Assembly (NCBI GenBank): GCA_965224095.1
Contig: OZ245039.1
Span: 3,348,001-3,412,000 of the forward strand
DNA length: 64,000 nt
Direction of reading: 5' to 3'
From: JBPEWY01 sp965224095
GTDB taxonomy: Bacteria > Bacteroidota > Bacteroidia > Flavobacteriales > Flavobacteriaceae
A program made the position numbers and the translations under genes. Under the pieces are notes generated by a model. The model had not been told where the DNA came from. It ran no database searches and saw nothing but the letters and a program-made list of their open reading frames with translations. Below, in pieces: positions 30,715 through 41,141 of the stretch (the stretch's first letter is position 1; each line of letters begins with the position of its first letter).

Positions 30715-31152
30715 ATGGCAAAAGAAGTAAGTAAAGTAGTTAAACTACAAGTTAGGGGAGGTGCTGCGAACCCGTCGCCACCGGTTGGACCCGCTTTAGG
30801 TGCTGCCGGCGTTAACATCATGGAGTTCTGTAAGCAGTTTAATGCAAGAACTCAGGATAAACCTGGAAAGGTGCTTCCTGTTGTTATCACCGTGTATAAA
30901 GACAAGTCATTCGACTTTGTTGTTAAAACACCTCCTGCGGCAGTACAGCTATTGGAAGCGGCTAAGATTAAAAAGGGTTCCGGAGAGCCAAACCGATTAA
31001 AGGTGGCGAAAGTAACCTGGGATCAGGTTAAAACCATCGCAGAAGATAAAATGGTTGATTTAAATGCATTTACCGTAGAGTCTGCTATGATGATGGTAGC
31101 CGGAACGGCCAGATCAATGGGAATCACAGTGACAGGTCCGAAACCTTTTTAA
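30715..31152 (+). CDS. rplK: 50S ribosomal protein uL11
   Basis: 145 residues. KLQVRGGAANPSPPVGPALGAAGVNIMEFC is the N-terminal domain signature; the C-terminal domain (GTARSMGITVTG) binds 23S rRNA at the GTPase-associated centre. It is directly followed by rplA (19-bp gap). Confidence 0.98.
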   Translation: MAKEVSKVVKLQVRGGAANPSPPVGPALGAAGVNIMEFCKQFNARTQDKPGKVLPVVITVYKDKSFDFVVKTPPAAVQLLEAAKIKKGSGEPNRLKVAKVTWDQVKTIAEDKMVDLNAFTVESAMMMVAGTARSMGITVTGPKPF

Positions 31153-31171
31153 ATCTTAAAAGACATTAAAA

Positions 31172-31861
31172 ATGGCAAGAGTAACAAAAAAGCAAAAGGA
31201 AGCACGGGCTAAAGTTGATAGAAATAAGCTCTATTCGGTTGAAGAAGCTTCCGCTTTAGTAAAAGAAATTACCAACGTAAAATTTGATGCATCTGTTGAT
31301 CTGGCGGTTCGCTTGGGGGTTGATCCTAAAAAAGCAAACCAAATGGTTAGAGGAGTGGTTACCTTACCGCATGGTACGGGTAAAGACGTAAAAGTATTAG
31401 CCCTGGTAACCCCTGATAAAGAAGCTGACGCAAAAGATGCTGGCGCTGATTATGTTGGGTTAGACGAGTACCTCACTAAAATAAAGGGAGGTTGGACAGA
31501 TGTTGATGTTATTATCACTATGCCTAGTGTAATGGGTAAGTTAGGTCCTTTGGGTAGAATTCTTGGCCCGAGAGGATTGATGCCTAACCCTAAAACAGGA
31601 ACGGTAACTATGGATGTTGCCAAGGCAGTTACAGAGGTAAAAGCAGGTAAGATAGACTTTAAGGTAGATAAAACCGGAATAGTACATGCAGCTATAGGAA
31701 AGGCTTCTTTCTCAGCCGATAAACTAGCCGGAAATGCCAATGAGTTGATCCAGACATTAATAAAATTAAAACCAACTGCAGCAAAAGGCACTTATATTAA
31801 AAGTATTGCTATGTCCAGTACTATGAGTCCTAGCGTACCGGTAGACCCGAAAGCAGTTTAA
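31172..31861 (+). CDS. rplA: 50S ribosomal protein uL1
   Basis: 229 residues. Conserved GRILGPRGLMPNPKTGTV and KIDFKVDKTGIVHAAIGK. It forms the L1 stalk and commonly autoregulates the rplKA mRNA. rplJ starts 19 bp downstream, so any L10 leader must lie within the end of rplA. Confidence 0.98.
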   Translation: MARVTKKQKEARAKVDRNKLYSVEEASALVKEITNVKFDASVDLAVRLGVDPKKANQMVRGVVTLPHGTGKDVKVLALVTPDKEADAKDAGADYVGLDEYLTKIKGGWTDVDVIITMPSVMGKLGPLGRILGPRGLMPNPKTGTVTMDVAKAVTEVKAGKIDFKVDKTGIVHAAIGKASFSADKLAGNANELIQTLIKLKPTAAKGTYIKSIAMSSTMSPSVPVDPKAV

Positions 31862-31880
31862 TGTAGTATAATTTTTAGTC

Positions 31881-32399
31881 ATGACAAGAGAAGAAAAATT
31901 AAACGCAATACAGGATTTAACTGCAAAGTTGGCCGATAATACAAATATTTATCTGGCAGATATTTCGGGTTTGGACGCCGATACTACTTCTAAACTTAGA
32001 AGAGCTTGTTTCAAATCGAATATTAAACTTGCAGTGGTGAAGAATACGTTGCTTGCAAAAGCAATGGAAGCTTCTGAGAGAGAATTCGGTGAATTGGCGG
32101 AAGTATTAAAAGGAAATACTTCTATTATGTTGGCAGAGACAGGAAATGCACCTGCCAAACTCATTAAGGATTTTCGTAAAAAGTCTGACAAACCCATCCT
32201 GAAAGGAGCTTTTATTGAAGAAGCTGTATACATCGGAGATGATAAGTTAGATACACTGGTAAATATTAAATCTAAGGAAGAGGTAATAGGTGATATCATC
32301 GGATTGCTTCAATCGCCTGCTAAAAATGTTATTTCCGCACTTCAATCGGGAGGTGGGAAACTGGCAGGAATCCTTAAAACTTTATCAGAAAAAGAATAA
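31881..32399 (+). CDS. rplJ: 50S ribosomal protein uL10
   Basis: 172 residues. MTREEKLNAIQDLTAKLADNTNIYLADISGL and VVKNTLLAKAM are conserved. The C-terminal helix region carries L7/L12 dimers in the stalk. It precedes rplL by 57 bp. Confidence 0.97.
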   Translation: MTREEKLNAIQDLTAKLADNTNIYLADISGLDADTTSKLRRACFKSNIKLAVVKNTLLAKAMEASEREFGELAEVLKGNTSIMLAETGNAPAKLIKDFRKKSDKPILKGAFIEEAVYIGDDKLDTLVNIKSKEEVIGDIIGLLQSPAKNVISALQSGGGKLAGILKTLSEKE

Positions 32400-32456
32400 T
32401 TAATTAGTACGCACTTAAACAAATTATATTTTAAAAATTTTTAAAACGATAGAAAA

Positions 32457-32837
32457 ATGGCAGATTTGAAAGATTTCGCAGAACAGTTGGTTAACCTATC
32501 TGTAAAAGAGGTTAACGAATTAGCAGATATTTTAAAAGAAGAATACGGTATTGAGCCTGCAGCTGCTGCAGTAGCGGTTGCTGCTGGTGGTGGAGCTGCT
32601 GGTGGTGGCGAAGCCGCTGAGGAGAAATCAGAATTTGATGTTGTCCTTAAAGCTGCTGGTGCATCTAAATTAGCCGTAGTTAAATTGGTTAAGGAATTAA
32701 CCGGTTTAGGTCTTAAAGATGCTAAAGAAATGGTAGACAGCGCTCCTAAAGCAATCAAAGAAGGAGTTTCTAAAGAAGAGGCTGAAGGTCTTAAAAAATC
32801 TTTGGAAGAAGCTGGAGCCGAGGTTGAGCTTAAGTAA
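32457..32837 (+). CDS. rplL: 50S ribosomal protein bL7/L12
   Basis: 126 residues: N-terminal dimerisation helices, Ala/Gly-rich hinge (about 38-54), and C-terminal factor-binding domain EFDVVLKAAGASKLAVVKLVKELTGLGLKDAKEMVDS. It recruits translation GTPases. Two hairpins separate it from rpoB. Confidence 0.98.
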   Translation: MADLKDFAEQLVNLSVKEVNELADILKEEYGIEPAAAAVAVAAGGGAAGGGEAAEEKSEFDVVLKAAGASKLAVVKLVKELTGLGLKDAKEMVDSAPKAIKEGVSKEEAEGLKKSLEEAGAEVELK

Positions 32838-32860
32838 GCTTAATCAGGCACTACAACCTA

Positions 32861-32928
32861 GGTTTAGGTCTTGGGAGTGTATCCTTAAGACCTAAACCCT
32901 TTTGCGTATATAATTGTATACGCTTTTT
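32861..32928 (+). terminator. Paired hairpins between rplL and rpoB
   Basis: First stem GGTTTAGGTCTT/AAGACCTAAACC (32861-32872 with 32887-32898, perfect 12 bp), second stem GCGTATA/TATACGC (32904-32910 with 32917-32923) followed by T5. They could give partial termination or an RNase processing point, setting the ratio of ribosomal protein to polymerase subunits as known for rplL-rpoB gaps in other bacteria. Confidence 0.6.
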
Positions 32929-32961
32929 AAACATTCTTTTTTAATAAAAACTTGTCCATTG

Positions 32962-35900
32962 ATGTTCACAAATCAGACTGAAAGATTAAATTTTGCTTCT
33001 GCTAAGAACACACCGGATTACCCGGATTTCTTAGATATTCAGATTCAGTCGTTTCAAGACTTTTTCCAACTTGAAACCAAATCGGATGAAAGACGCGAAG
33101 AAGGTTTATACAACACCTTCATGGAAAATTTCCCCATTACGGATACACGCAACCAGTTTGTATTAGAATTCTTAGACTATTTCATAGACCCTCCTCGCTA
33201 TAGCATCCAGGAGTGTATTGAAAGAGGACTTACCTATAGTGTTCCTTTAAAAGCTAGGTTAAAACTTTATTGTACCGATCCGGAGCACGAAGATTTTGAA
33301 ACAATAGTTCAGGATGTATATCTGGGTACCATCCCTTATATGACTCCGTCCGGAACTTTTGTAATTAACGGTGCCGAAAGAGTAGTGGTTTCACAGTTAC
33401 ATCGTTCACCTGGTGTTTTCTTTGGGCAGTCGTTCCATGCAAATGGAACTAAATTGTATTCTGCCAGAGTAATTCCTTTTAAAGGTTCCTGGATAGAATT
33501 TGCTACAGACATCAACAATGTGATGTACGCATATATAGATAGGAAGAAAAAACTACCGGTAACCACTTTGTTCCGTGCCATTGGTTTTGAGAGAGATAAA
33601 GATATTTTGGAAATTTTTGACCTTTCGGAAGAAATAAAAGTTTCTAAAGCAGGATTAAAAAAAGTATTGGGACGAAAACTTGCTGCAAGGGTTTTAAATA
33701 CCTGGCATGAAGATTTTGTTGATGAAGATACCGGTGAGGTGGTTTCCATTGAACGAAACGAAATCGTTCTTGACAGAGACACTGTACTGGAAAAAGATCA
33801 TATCGATGAAATTATTGATGCTGGTGTTAAAACAATTCTTTTACACAAGGAAAATAACCAGCAGTCTGATTATGCCATTATTCATAATACATTACAAAAA
33901 GACCCTACCAATTCGGAAAAAGAAGCGGTAGAACATATATACAGACAGTTGCGTAATGCCGAACCGCCTGATGAAGAAACGGCCCGCGGTATTATTGATA
34001 AGCTGTTCTTTTCTGATCAGCGTTATAATCTCGGAGAAGTAGGTAGATATCGGATGAATAAAAAGTTAGGCCTGAATATCGATATGGATAAACAGGTGCT
34101 TACAAAAGAAGATATCATTACCATTATTAAATATCTCATTGAGTTGATTAACTCCAAGGCGGAAATTGATGACATCGATCACCTTTCTAATCGACGTGTC
34201 CGAACCGTGGGAGAACAATTGTCTTCTCAGTTTGGAGTGGGGCTGGCCAGAATGGCGCGTACCATACGCGAGCGTATGAATGTTAGAGATAATGAAGTAT
34301 TTACGCCGATCGATTTGATCAATGCGAAAACTTTATCTTCGGTAATCAACTCGTTCTTCGGAACTAACCAGTTATCTCAGTTTATGGATCAGACGAATCC
34401 ATTGGCTGAAATTACCCATAAACGCCGTCTGTCTGCATTAGGACCCGGAGGACTTTCGAGGGAAAGAGCCGGTTTTGAAGTACGGGACGTACATTATACG
34501 CATTATGGACGTCTGTGCCCTATAGAAACTCCGGAAGGACCTAATATCGGACTTATTTCATCGCTGGCAGTCTTTGCTAAAGTGAATAATATGGGATTCA
34601 TTGAAACCCCATATCGTCTGGTTGAAGATGGAAAAGTAGACTTGAGTAAAACGATTTACCTGAGTGCGGAAGAAGAAGAGGAGAAATTAATTGCGCAGGC
34701 AAACATACCTCTTAAGGATAATGGGGCTATTGATAAAGATCGGGTTATTGCCCGGGAAGAAGGAGATTTCCCCGTTGTAGAACCCGGTCAGGTACATTAT
34801 ACCGATGTTGCTCCTAATCAAATAGCTTCTATTTCTGCATCTTTGATTCCGTTTTTGGAACATGACGATGCTAACAGGGCCCTGATGGGATCTAACATGA
34901 TGCGTCAGGCAGTTCCGCTGTTGCGACCTCAATCACCTATTGTAGGTACCGGACTTGAACGTCAGGTGGCATCCGATTCGCGTGTGCTTATCAACTCGGA
35001 AGGTGATGGTGTTGTGGAATATGTAGATGCCGATAAGATTGTTATTAATTACAATCGCTCTGAAGATGAGCGCCTGGTGAGCTTTGATGAAGATTCGAAA
35101 ACATACGAATTGGTTAAGTTCAGAAAAACCAATCAGGGTACATGTATTAACCTGAAACCAATCGTTCAGAAAGGCGATAAGGTTAAAAAAGGTCAGGTGC
35201 TTTGTGAGGGATATGCAACCCAACAGGGAGAACTTGCTCTGGGCCGTAACCTTAAAGTGGCATTTATGCCGTGGAAGGGATATAACTTTGAGGATGCAAT
35301 TGTAATCTCAGAAAAAGTAGTTCGGGAAGATATCTTCACGTCTATTCATATAGATGAATACGCACTGGAAGTACGTGATACTAAACTTGGCGCGGAGGAA
35401 TTGACTAACGATATCCCTAATGTTTCCGAGGAAGCCACAAAAGATCTGGATGAACACGGTATGATCCGTATAGGTGCGGAGGTTAAACCCGGCGATATCC
35501 TGATCGGTAAAATCACACCGAAAGGAGAATCGGATCCAACCCCGGAAGAGAAATTACTCCGGGCTATATTTGGCGATAAGGCAGGCGATGTAAAAGATGC
35601 TTCCTTAAAGGCGTCTCCCTCTTTGAGCGGTGTGGTAATTGACAAAAAACTTTTCTCAAGATCTATCAAGGATAAACGAAAAAGATCTCAGGATAAAGAG
35701 GACATCAATAAACTGGAATTGGAATACGAAACCAAGTTTCAGGGACTGAAAGATCGTTTGGTCGAAAAATTATTTGCGCTGGTAAATGGTAAAACATCTC
35801 AGGGAGTAAGCAATGATCTTGGGGAGGAAGTACTTCCAAAAGGAAAGAAATATACCCTTAAAATGCTTAATGCGGTAGATGACTTTGCTCATTTAATCGG

Positions 35901-36771
35901 AGGAGCTTGGACGGTTGATAAAGGTACCAATAAAATGGTAGCCGATTTGCTTCATAATTATAAGATTAAATTAAATGATCTCCAGGGAGCATTGCGCAGA
36001 GATAAATTTACCATCTCCGTTGGTGATGAACTTCCTGCTGGTATTATGAAACTTGCAAAAGTTTATATAGCGAAGAAACGTAAGCTGAAAGTAGGTGATA
36101 AGATGGCGGGACGTCATGGTAACAAAGGTATCGTGGCTCGAATTGTAAGGGAAGAAGATATGCCTTTCCTTGAAGACGGTACTCCCGTTGATATTGTACT
36201 GAACCCTCTTGGGGTACCTTCCCGAATGAATATAGGTCAGATTTATGAGACCGTTTTGGGATGGGCCGGACAAAAACTTAATAAGAAGTTTGCAACACCG
36301 ATCTTTGACGGAGCTTCAATCGAAGAGATTGATGCATTGACCAGTGAAGCCGCCATACCTCAATTCGGACATACTTATTTATATGATGGAGGTACCGGGG
36401 AGCGTTTTGATCAGGCTGCCACTGTTGGGGTAATCTATATGCTTAAATTAGGGCATATGGTAGACGATAAAATGCACGCGAGATCTATAGGTCCGTATTC
36501 GTTGATTACACAACAACCCTTGGGCGGTAAAGCGCAATTTGGAGGGCAGCGTTTCGGAGAGATGGAAGTGTGGGCACTGGAGGCTTATGGAGCGTCCAGT
36601 ACACTGAGAGAGATCCTTACGGTTAAATCGGATGATGTGATTGGTAGAGCCAAGACCTATGAGTCTATTGTAAAAGGTGAGGCTATGCCCGAACCGGGAT
36701 TACCGGAATCATTCAATGTACTGATGCACGAATTGAAAGGTCTTGGATTGGATATCCGACTTGAAGAATAA
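32962..36771 (+). CDS. rpoB: RNA polymerase beta subunit
   Basis: 1269 residues from ATG 32962. Sixteen further codons are open upstream but lie in the hairpin-proximal leader, and MFTNQTERLNFASAK is a normal Bacteroidota start. Visible landmarks include the rifampicin-region block FFGTNQLSQFMDQTNPLAEITHKRR and GPGGLSRERAGFEVRDVH, ETPEGPNIGLI, KMAGRHGNKGIV, and the C-terminal GGQRFGEMEVWALEAYGA. It is followed by rpoC after 62 bp. Confidence 0.98.
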   Translation: MFTNQTERLNFASAKNTPDYPDFLDIQIQSFQDFFQLETKSDERREEGLYNTFMENFPITDTRNQFVLEFLDYFIDPPRYSIQECIERGLTYSVPLKARLKLYCTDPEHEDFETIVQDVYLGTIPYMTPSGTFVINGAERVVVSQLHRSPGVFFGQSFHANGTKLYSARVIPFKGSWIEFATDINNVMYAYIDRKKKLPVTTLFRAIGFERDKDILEIFDLSEEIKVSKAGLKKVLGRKLAARVLNTWHEDFVDEDTGEVVSIERNEIVLDRDTVLEKDHIDEIIDAGVKTILLHKENNQQSDYAIIHNTLQKDPTNSEKEAVEHIYRQLRNAEPPDEETARGIIDKLFFSDQRYNLGEVGRYRMNKKLGLNIDMDKQVLTKEDIITIIKYLIELINSKAEIDDIDHLSNRRVRTVGEQLSSQFGVGLARMARTIRERMNVRDNEVFTPIDLINAKTLSSVINSFFGTNQLSQFMDQTNPLAEITHKRRLSALGPGGLSRERAGFEVRDVHYTHYGRLCPIETPEGPNIGLISSLAVFAKVNNMGFIETPYRLVEDGKVDLSKTIYLSAEEEEEKLIAQANIPLKDNGAIDKDRVIAREEGDFPVVEPGQVHYTDVAPNQIASISASLIPFLEHDDANRALMGSNMMRQAVPLLRPQSPIVGTGLERQVASDSRVLINSEGDGVVEYVDADKIVINYNRSEDERLVSFDEDSKTYELVKFRKTNQGTCINLKPIVQKGDKVKKGQVLCEGYATQQGELALGRNLKVAFMPWKGYNFEDAIVISEKVVREDIFTSIHIDEYALEVRDTKLGAEELTNDIPNVSEEATKDLDEHGMIRIGAEVKPGDILIGKITPKGESDPTPEEKLLRAIFGDKAGDVKDASLKASPSLSGVVIDKKLFSRSIKDKRKRSQDKEDINKLELEYETKFQGLKDRLVEKLFALVNGKTSQGVSNDLGEEVLPKGKKYTLKMLNAVDDFAHLIGGAWTVDKGTNKMVADLLHNYKIKLNDLQGALRRDKFTISVGDELPAGIMKLAKVYIAKKRKLKVGDKMAGRHGNKGIVARIVREEDMPFLEDGTPVDIVLNPLGVPSRMNIGQIYETVLGWAGQKLNKKFATPIFDGASIEEIDALTSEAAIPQFGHTYLYDGGTGERFDQAATVGVIYMLKLGHMVDDKMHARSIGPYSLITQQPLGGKAQFGGQRFGEMEVWALEAYGASSTLREILTVKSDDVIGRAKTYESIVKGEAMPEPGLPESFNVLMHELKGLGLDIRLEE

Positions 36772-36833
36772 TAAAACCGTGGTTTCGACCTCAGTTTAAA
36801 TAATTTAACTTAATTCATTATCACCATACTATT

Positions 36834-39800
36834 ATGGCCAGAACAAAAGATAAGAATACAGTTCAGAGATTTAATAAAATCTCAATAGGTTTAGCTTCTC
36901 CCGAAGCAATTTTAGCGGAGTCCAGAGGGGAAGTTCTTAAACCGGAAACCATCAACTACCGTACGCATAAACCGGAACGGGACGGGCTATTTTGTGAACG
37001 AATTTTCGGCCCCGTGAAAGATTATGAGTGCGCTTGTGGTAAGTATAAGAGAATACGTTATAAGGGTATTGTTTGCGATCGTTGTGGAGTTGAAGTTACA
37101 GAAAAGAAAGTACGAAGAGATCGTGTCGGACATATTAATCTGGTAGTCCCCGTTGCACATATCTGGTATTTCCGTTCTTTACCTAATAAAATAGGATATT
37201 TACTAGGACTGCCTTCCAAGAAGCTCGATATGATTATTTATTACGAGCGCTATGTGGTTATTCAGGCAGGTGAAGCCAAAGGACCGGAAGGAGAAGAACT
37301 GAATAAACTGGACTTTTTAACCGAAGAGGAGTATCTGAATATTTTAGATACCCTTCCTCCGGAAAATCAGTACCTGGACGATTCAGATCCTAATAAATTT
37401 ATTGCCAAAATGGGAGCAGAGTGTCTGATTGACCTTTTGGCCAGATTAGATTTAAATGAACTTTCTTATCAGCTGAGACATAAGGCTCATACGGAAACTT
37501 CAAAACAACGAAAAACAGAGGCATTAAAGCGACTTCAGGTTGTAGAGTCCTTAAGAGAGGCACAGGAGAATAGAGAAAACAGGCCCGAGTGGATGATCAT
37601 GAAGGTAGTTCCCGTAATTCCACCCGAATTACGTCCGCTGGTACCGCTTGATGGGGGTCGTTTTGCAACCTCAGATTTGAATGATCTGTATCGCAGGGTG
37701 ATTATCCGAAATAACAGATTGAAACGACTCATGGAGATAAAAGCTCCGGAGGTGATCCTGAGAAATGAGAAGCGTATGCTTCAGGAAGCAGTTGACTCGT
37801 TATTTGATAATACCAGAAAATCTTCTGCAGTTAAAACCGAATCAAACAGACCTTTAAAATCGCTTTCCGACTCTTTAAAAGGAAAACAAGGTCGTTTCCG
37901 TCAAAACTTGCTGGGGAAAAGGGTAGATTACTCTGCGCGTTCCGTTATTGTGGTTGGACCGGAATTAAAATTGTACGAATGTGGTCTTCCCAAAGGGATG
38001 GCTGCAGAATTGTACAAGCCTTTTGTGATTAGAAAACTAATAGAAAGAGGCATCGTTAAAACGGTTAAATCGGCTAAGAAAATTATCGATAAAAAAGAGC
38101 CCGTTGTTTGGGATATTCTGGATAATGTAATTAAGGGCCATCCTGTATTACTGAATCGTGCTCCCACACTGCACAGGCTCGGTATCCAGGCGTTTCAACC
38201 AAAGCTTATCGAAGGTAAAGCTATTCAGTTGCACCCGTTGGTATGTACGGCATTTAATGCGGATTTCGACGGAGATCAGATGGCTGTTCATTTACCGCTC
38301 GGGCATGAAGCTATTCTGGAAGCACAATTGTTAATGCTGGCTTCACATAATATTCTGAACCCTGCAAACGGATCGCCAATTACGGTTCCTTCGCAGGATA
38401 TGGTACTTGGACTTTATTATATGACCAAAGCCAGAAAGTCATCTAAGGAGTATCCAATTCAGGGAGAAGGACTTACCTTCTATGGCCTTGATGAAGTAAC
38501 CATGGCTTATAATGAGAAAAAAGTTCATTTGAATGCGGAGATCAAGGTTCGTACCAGTGATCTGGATGAAGAAGCGAAGCTGGTTACAAAAATAGTAGAA
38601 ACTACCGTGGGTAGAGTGCTGTTTAATGAAGTGGTTCCCAAGGAAGCAGGTTATATTAATGAGGTATTAACTAAAAAGTCTCTTCGTGACATTATTGGCC
38701 ATATTTTGAAGGCTACCAATGTTCCTACTACCGCCGAGTTCCTTGATAAAATTAAGGAAATGGGGTATAAATTTGCATTCCAGGGAGGTCTTTCTTTTAG
38801 TTTGGGAGATATTATTATCCCACAGGAAAAGCATAAAATGATCGATGATGCCAATGAGCAGGTAGAAGGCATTATGATGAATTATAATATGGGGCTTATT
38901 ACCAATAACGAACGCTATAATCAGGTTATTGATGTATGGACCTCTACCAATGCCATGCTTACCGAATTAGCTATGAAGCGAATTCGGGAAGACCAGCAAG
39001 GATTTAATTCTGTATATATGATGCTTGATTCCGGGGCGAGAGGTTCCAAGGAACAAATTAGACAGCTTACCGGAATGCGTGGATTGATGGCAAAACCAAA
39101 GAAATCTACTGCCGGAGGTGGTGAAATTATTGAAAACCCGATTCTTTCTAACTTTAAAGAAGGACTTTCTATTCTTGAGTACTTTATATCTACACACGGT
39201 GCCCGTAAAGGACTTGCTGATACGGCACTTAAAACGGCCGATGCCGGTTACCTGACCCGTAGGTTGGTAGATGTTTCTCAGGATGTAATTGTCAATGAGG
39301 AAGATTGTGGTACGCTTAGAGGAGTAGAAGTTTCCGCTCTTAAGAAAAATGAAGAAGTGGTTGAAACACTTGGAGACCGTATTCTTGGGCGAGTTTCGCT
39401 ACACGATGTCTTTAATCCGCTTACGGAAGAACTTATCGTTGCTTCGGGCGAAGAGATCATGGAAGAGCATGTAAGGCATATAGAAGAATCGCCTATTGAG
39501 AAAATAGAAGTGAGATCGGCCCTTACCTGTGAAGCAAAACGCGGTATTTGCGGGAAGTGTTACGGAAGAAACCTGGCTACCGGCAAAATGGTACAGAAAG
39601 GAGAAGCCGTTGGTGTGGTTGCCGCGCAATCAATCGGAGAACCCGGAACACAGCTTACACTTCGTACGTTCCACGTAGGGGGTATTGCCGGTAACATCTC
39701 AGAGGAAAATAAACTTGAAATTCGTTTTGACGGAAGAATCGAAATAGAAGACCTGAGAGTTGTAAAGGGAGAAAATTCGGAAGGAAAACCGGTTAATATA

Positions 39801-41132
39801 GTAATATCCAGAACTTCAGAGGCCAAAGTAGTCGATGAGAAAACGGGTATTACATTAAGTACTAATAATATTCCTTATGGTTCTCACATCTTTGTTAAAG
39901 ACGGAGCCATGGTTTCAAAAGGTGATGTAATATGCCAGTGGGACCCCTATAACGGCGTTATTATTTCTGAGTTTTCAGGTAAGATCGCTTACGAAAATAT
40001 AGAACAGGGGGTAACCTATCAGGTTGAAATTGACGAACAAACAGGATTCCAGGAAAAAGTAATTTCTGAATCCCGAAACAAAAAACTAATCCCAACCCTG
40101 CTAATTAAGGATGCAAAAGGGAATACGTTACGTTCTTATAACTTACCTGTTGGCGCACATATTATGGTGGACGACGGAGATAAGATAAAAGAAGGCAAAG
40201 TATTGGTTAAGATCCCGCGTAAATCGGCAAAAGCAGGTGATATTACCGGAGGTCTTCCAAGGGTAACCGAGCTGTTTGAAGCACGTAACCCGTCGAACCC
40301 TGCTGTTGTTTCCGAAATTGACGGAGTGGTTTCGTTTGGTAAGATTAAACGTGGTAACCGGGAGGTTATTATCGAATCGAAGATGGGTGAGATCAAGAAA
40401 TACCTGGTGAAACTGTCTAATCAGATCCTCGTTCAGGAAAACGATTACGTACGTGCGGGAATGCCGTTGTCTGACGGAGCTGTAACGCCTAACGATATCC
40501 TGAATATCAAAGGGCCATCGGCAGTTCAGCAGTATCTGGTAAATGAAATTCAGGAAGTTTACCGTTTACAGGGTGTGAAGATCAACGATAAGCATTTTGA
40601 GGTTGTAGTAAGGCAAATGATGCGTAAGGTGCAAATCAAAGATCCGGGTGATACCACTTTCTTGGAAAATCAATTGGCTCATAAAGACGACTTTATTAGA
40701 GAAAACGATGAGATTTTCGGAATGAAAGTAATTGAAGATAGTGGAGATTCGGAAAAATTAAAGGCAGGTCAGATTGTATCTCCGAGAGAGTTGCGAGATG
40801 AAAACTCGGTTCTGCGAAGAGCCGATAAGAATCTGGTTGCAGCCAGAGATGCTGTTCCCGCAACAGCTACTCCGATTCTTCAGGGAATTACAAGAGCATC
40901 GCTTCAAACCAAATCGTTTATTTCGGCGGCTTCGTTCCAGGAAACTACCAAAGTTTTAAATGAAGCGGCTGTTAGCGGTAAAGTGGATACACTGGATGGC
41001 TTGAAAGAAAATGTAATTGTTGGTCACAGAATCCCTGCCGGAACAGGAATGAGAGATTACGATAATATTATTGTAGGCTCGAAGGCTGAGTATGAAGAAA
41101 TTCTCGCTAGAAAAGAAGAGGTTAATTTTTAA
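36834..41132 (+). CDS. rpoC: RNA polymerase beta' subunit
   Basis: 1432 residues. N-terminal zinc-binding cysteines in YECACGKYKRIRYKGIVCDRCG, the catalytic NADFDGDQMAVH motif with three Asp that bind Mg2+, the bridge/trigger region (SIGEPGTQLTLRTFH), and a second cysteine cluster CEAKRGICGKCYGR. Full length. It is followed after 9 bp by a small DUF3467 gene. Confidence 0.99.
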   Translation: MARTKDKNTVQRFNKISIGLASPEAILAESRGEVLKPETINYRTHKPERDGLFCERIFGPVKDYECACGKYKRIRYKGIVCDRCGVEVTEKKVRRDRVGHINLVVPVAHIWYFRSLPNKIGYLLGLPSKKLDMIIYYERYVVIQAGEAKGPEGEELNKLDFLTEEEYLNILDTLPPENQYLDDSDPNKFIAKMGAECLIDLLARLDLNELSYQLRHKAHTETSKQRKTEALKRLQVVESLREAQENRENRPEWMIMKVVPVIPPELRPLVPLDGGRFATSDLNDLYRRVIIRNNRLKRLMEIKAPEVILRNEKRMLQEAVDSLFDNTRKSSAVKTESNRPLKSLSDSLKGKQGRFRQNLLGKRVDYSARSVIVVGPELKLYECGLPKGMAAELYKPFVIRKLIERGIVKTVKSAKKIIDKKEPVVWDILDNVIKGHPVLLNRAPTLHRLGIQAFQPKLIEGKAIQLHPLVCTAFNADFDGDQMAVHLPLGHEAILEAQLLMLASHNILNPANGSPITVPSQDMVLGLYYMTKARKSSKEYPIQGEGLTFYGLDEVTMAYNEKKVHLNAEIKVRTSDLDEEAKLVTKIVETTVGRVLFNEVVPKEAGYINEVLTKKSLRDIIGHILKATNVPTTAEFLDKIKEMGYKFAFQGGLSFSLGDIIIPQEKHKMIDDANEQVEGIMMNYNMGLITNNERYNQVIDVWTSTNAMLTELAMKRIREDQQGFNSVYMMLDSGARGSKEQIRQLTGMRGLMAKPKKSTAGGGEIIENPILSNFKEGLSILEYFISTHGARKGLADTALKTADAGYLTRRLVDVSQDVIVNEEDCGTLRGVEVSALKKNEEVVETLGDRILGRVSLHDVFNPLTEELIVASGEEIMEEHVRHIEESPIEKIEVRSALTCEAKRGICGKCYGRNLATGKMVQKGEAVGVVAAQSIGEPGTQLTLRTFHVGGIAGNISEENKLEIRFDGRIEIEDLRVVKGENSEGKPVNIVISRTSEAKVVDEKTGITLSTNNIPYGSHIFVKDGAMVSKGDVICQWDPYNGVIISEFSGKIAYENIEQGVTYQVEIDEQTGFQEKVISESRNKKLIPTLLIKDAKGNTLRSYNLPVGAHIMVDDGDKIKEGKVLVKIPRKSAKAGDITGGLPRVTELFEARNPSNPAVVSEIDGVVSFGKIKRGNREVIIESKMGEIKKYLVKLSNQILVQENDYVRAGMPLSDGAVTPNDILNIKGPSAVQQYLVNEIQEVYRLQGVKINDKHFEVVVRQMMRKVQIKDPGDTTFLENQLAHKDDFIRENDEIFGMKVIEDSGDSEKLKAGQIVSPRELRDENSVLRRADKNLVAARDAVPATATPILQGITRASLQTKSFISAASFQETTKVLNEAAVSGKVDTLDGLKENVIVGHRIPAGTGMRDYDNIIVGSKAEYEEILARKEEVNF

Positions 41133-41141
41133 GACAAAACC

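Noticed and set aside
32914..32961. Upstream extension of rpoB
   Set aside because: Overlaps a hairpin and T-tract; homologues begin at MFTNQTERLNFASAK.
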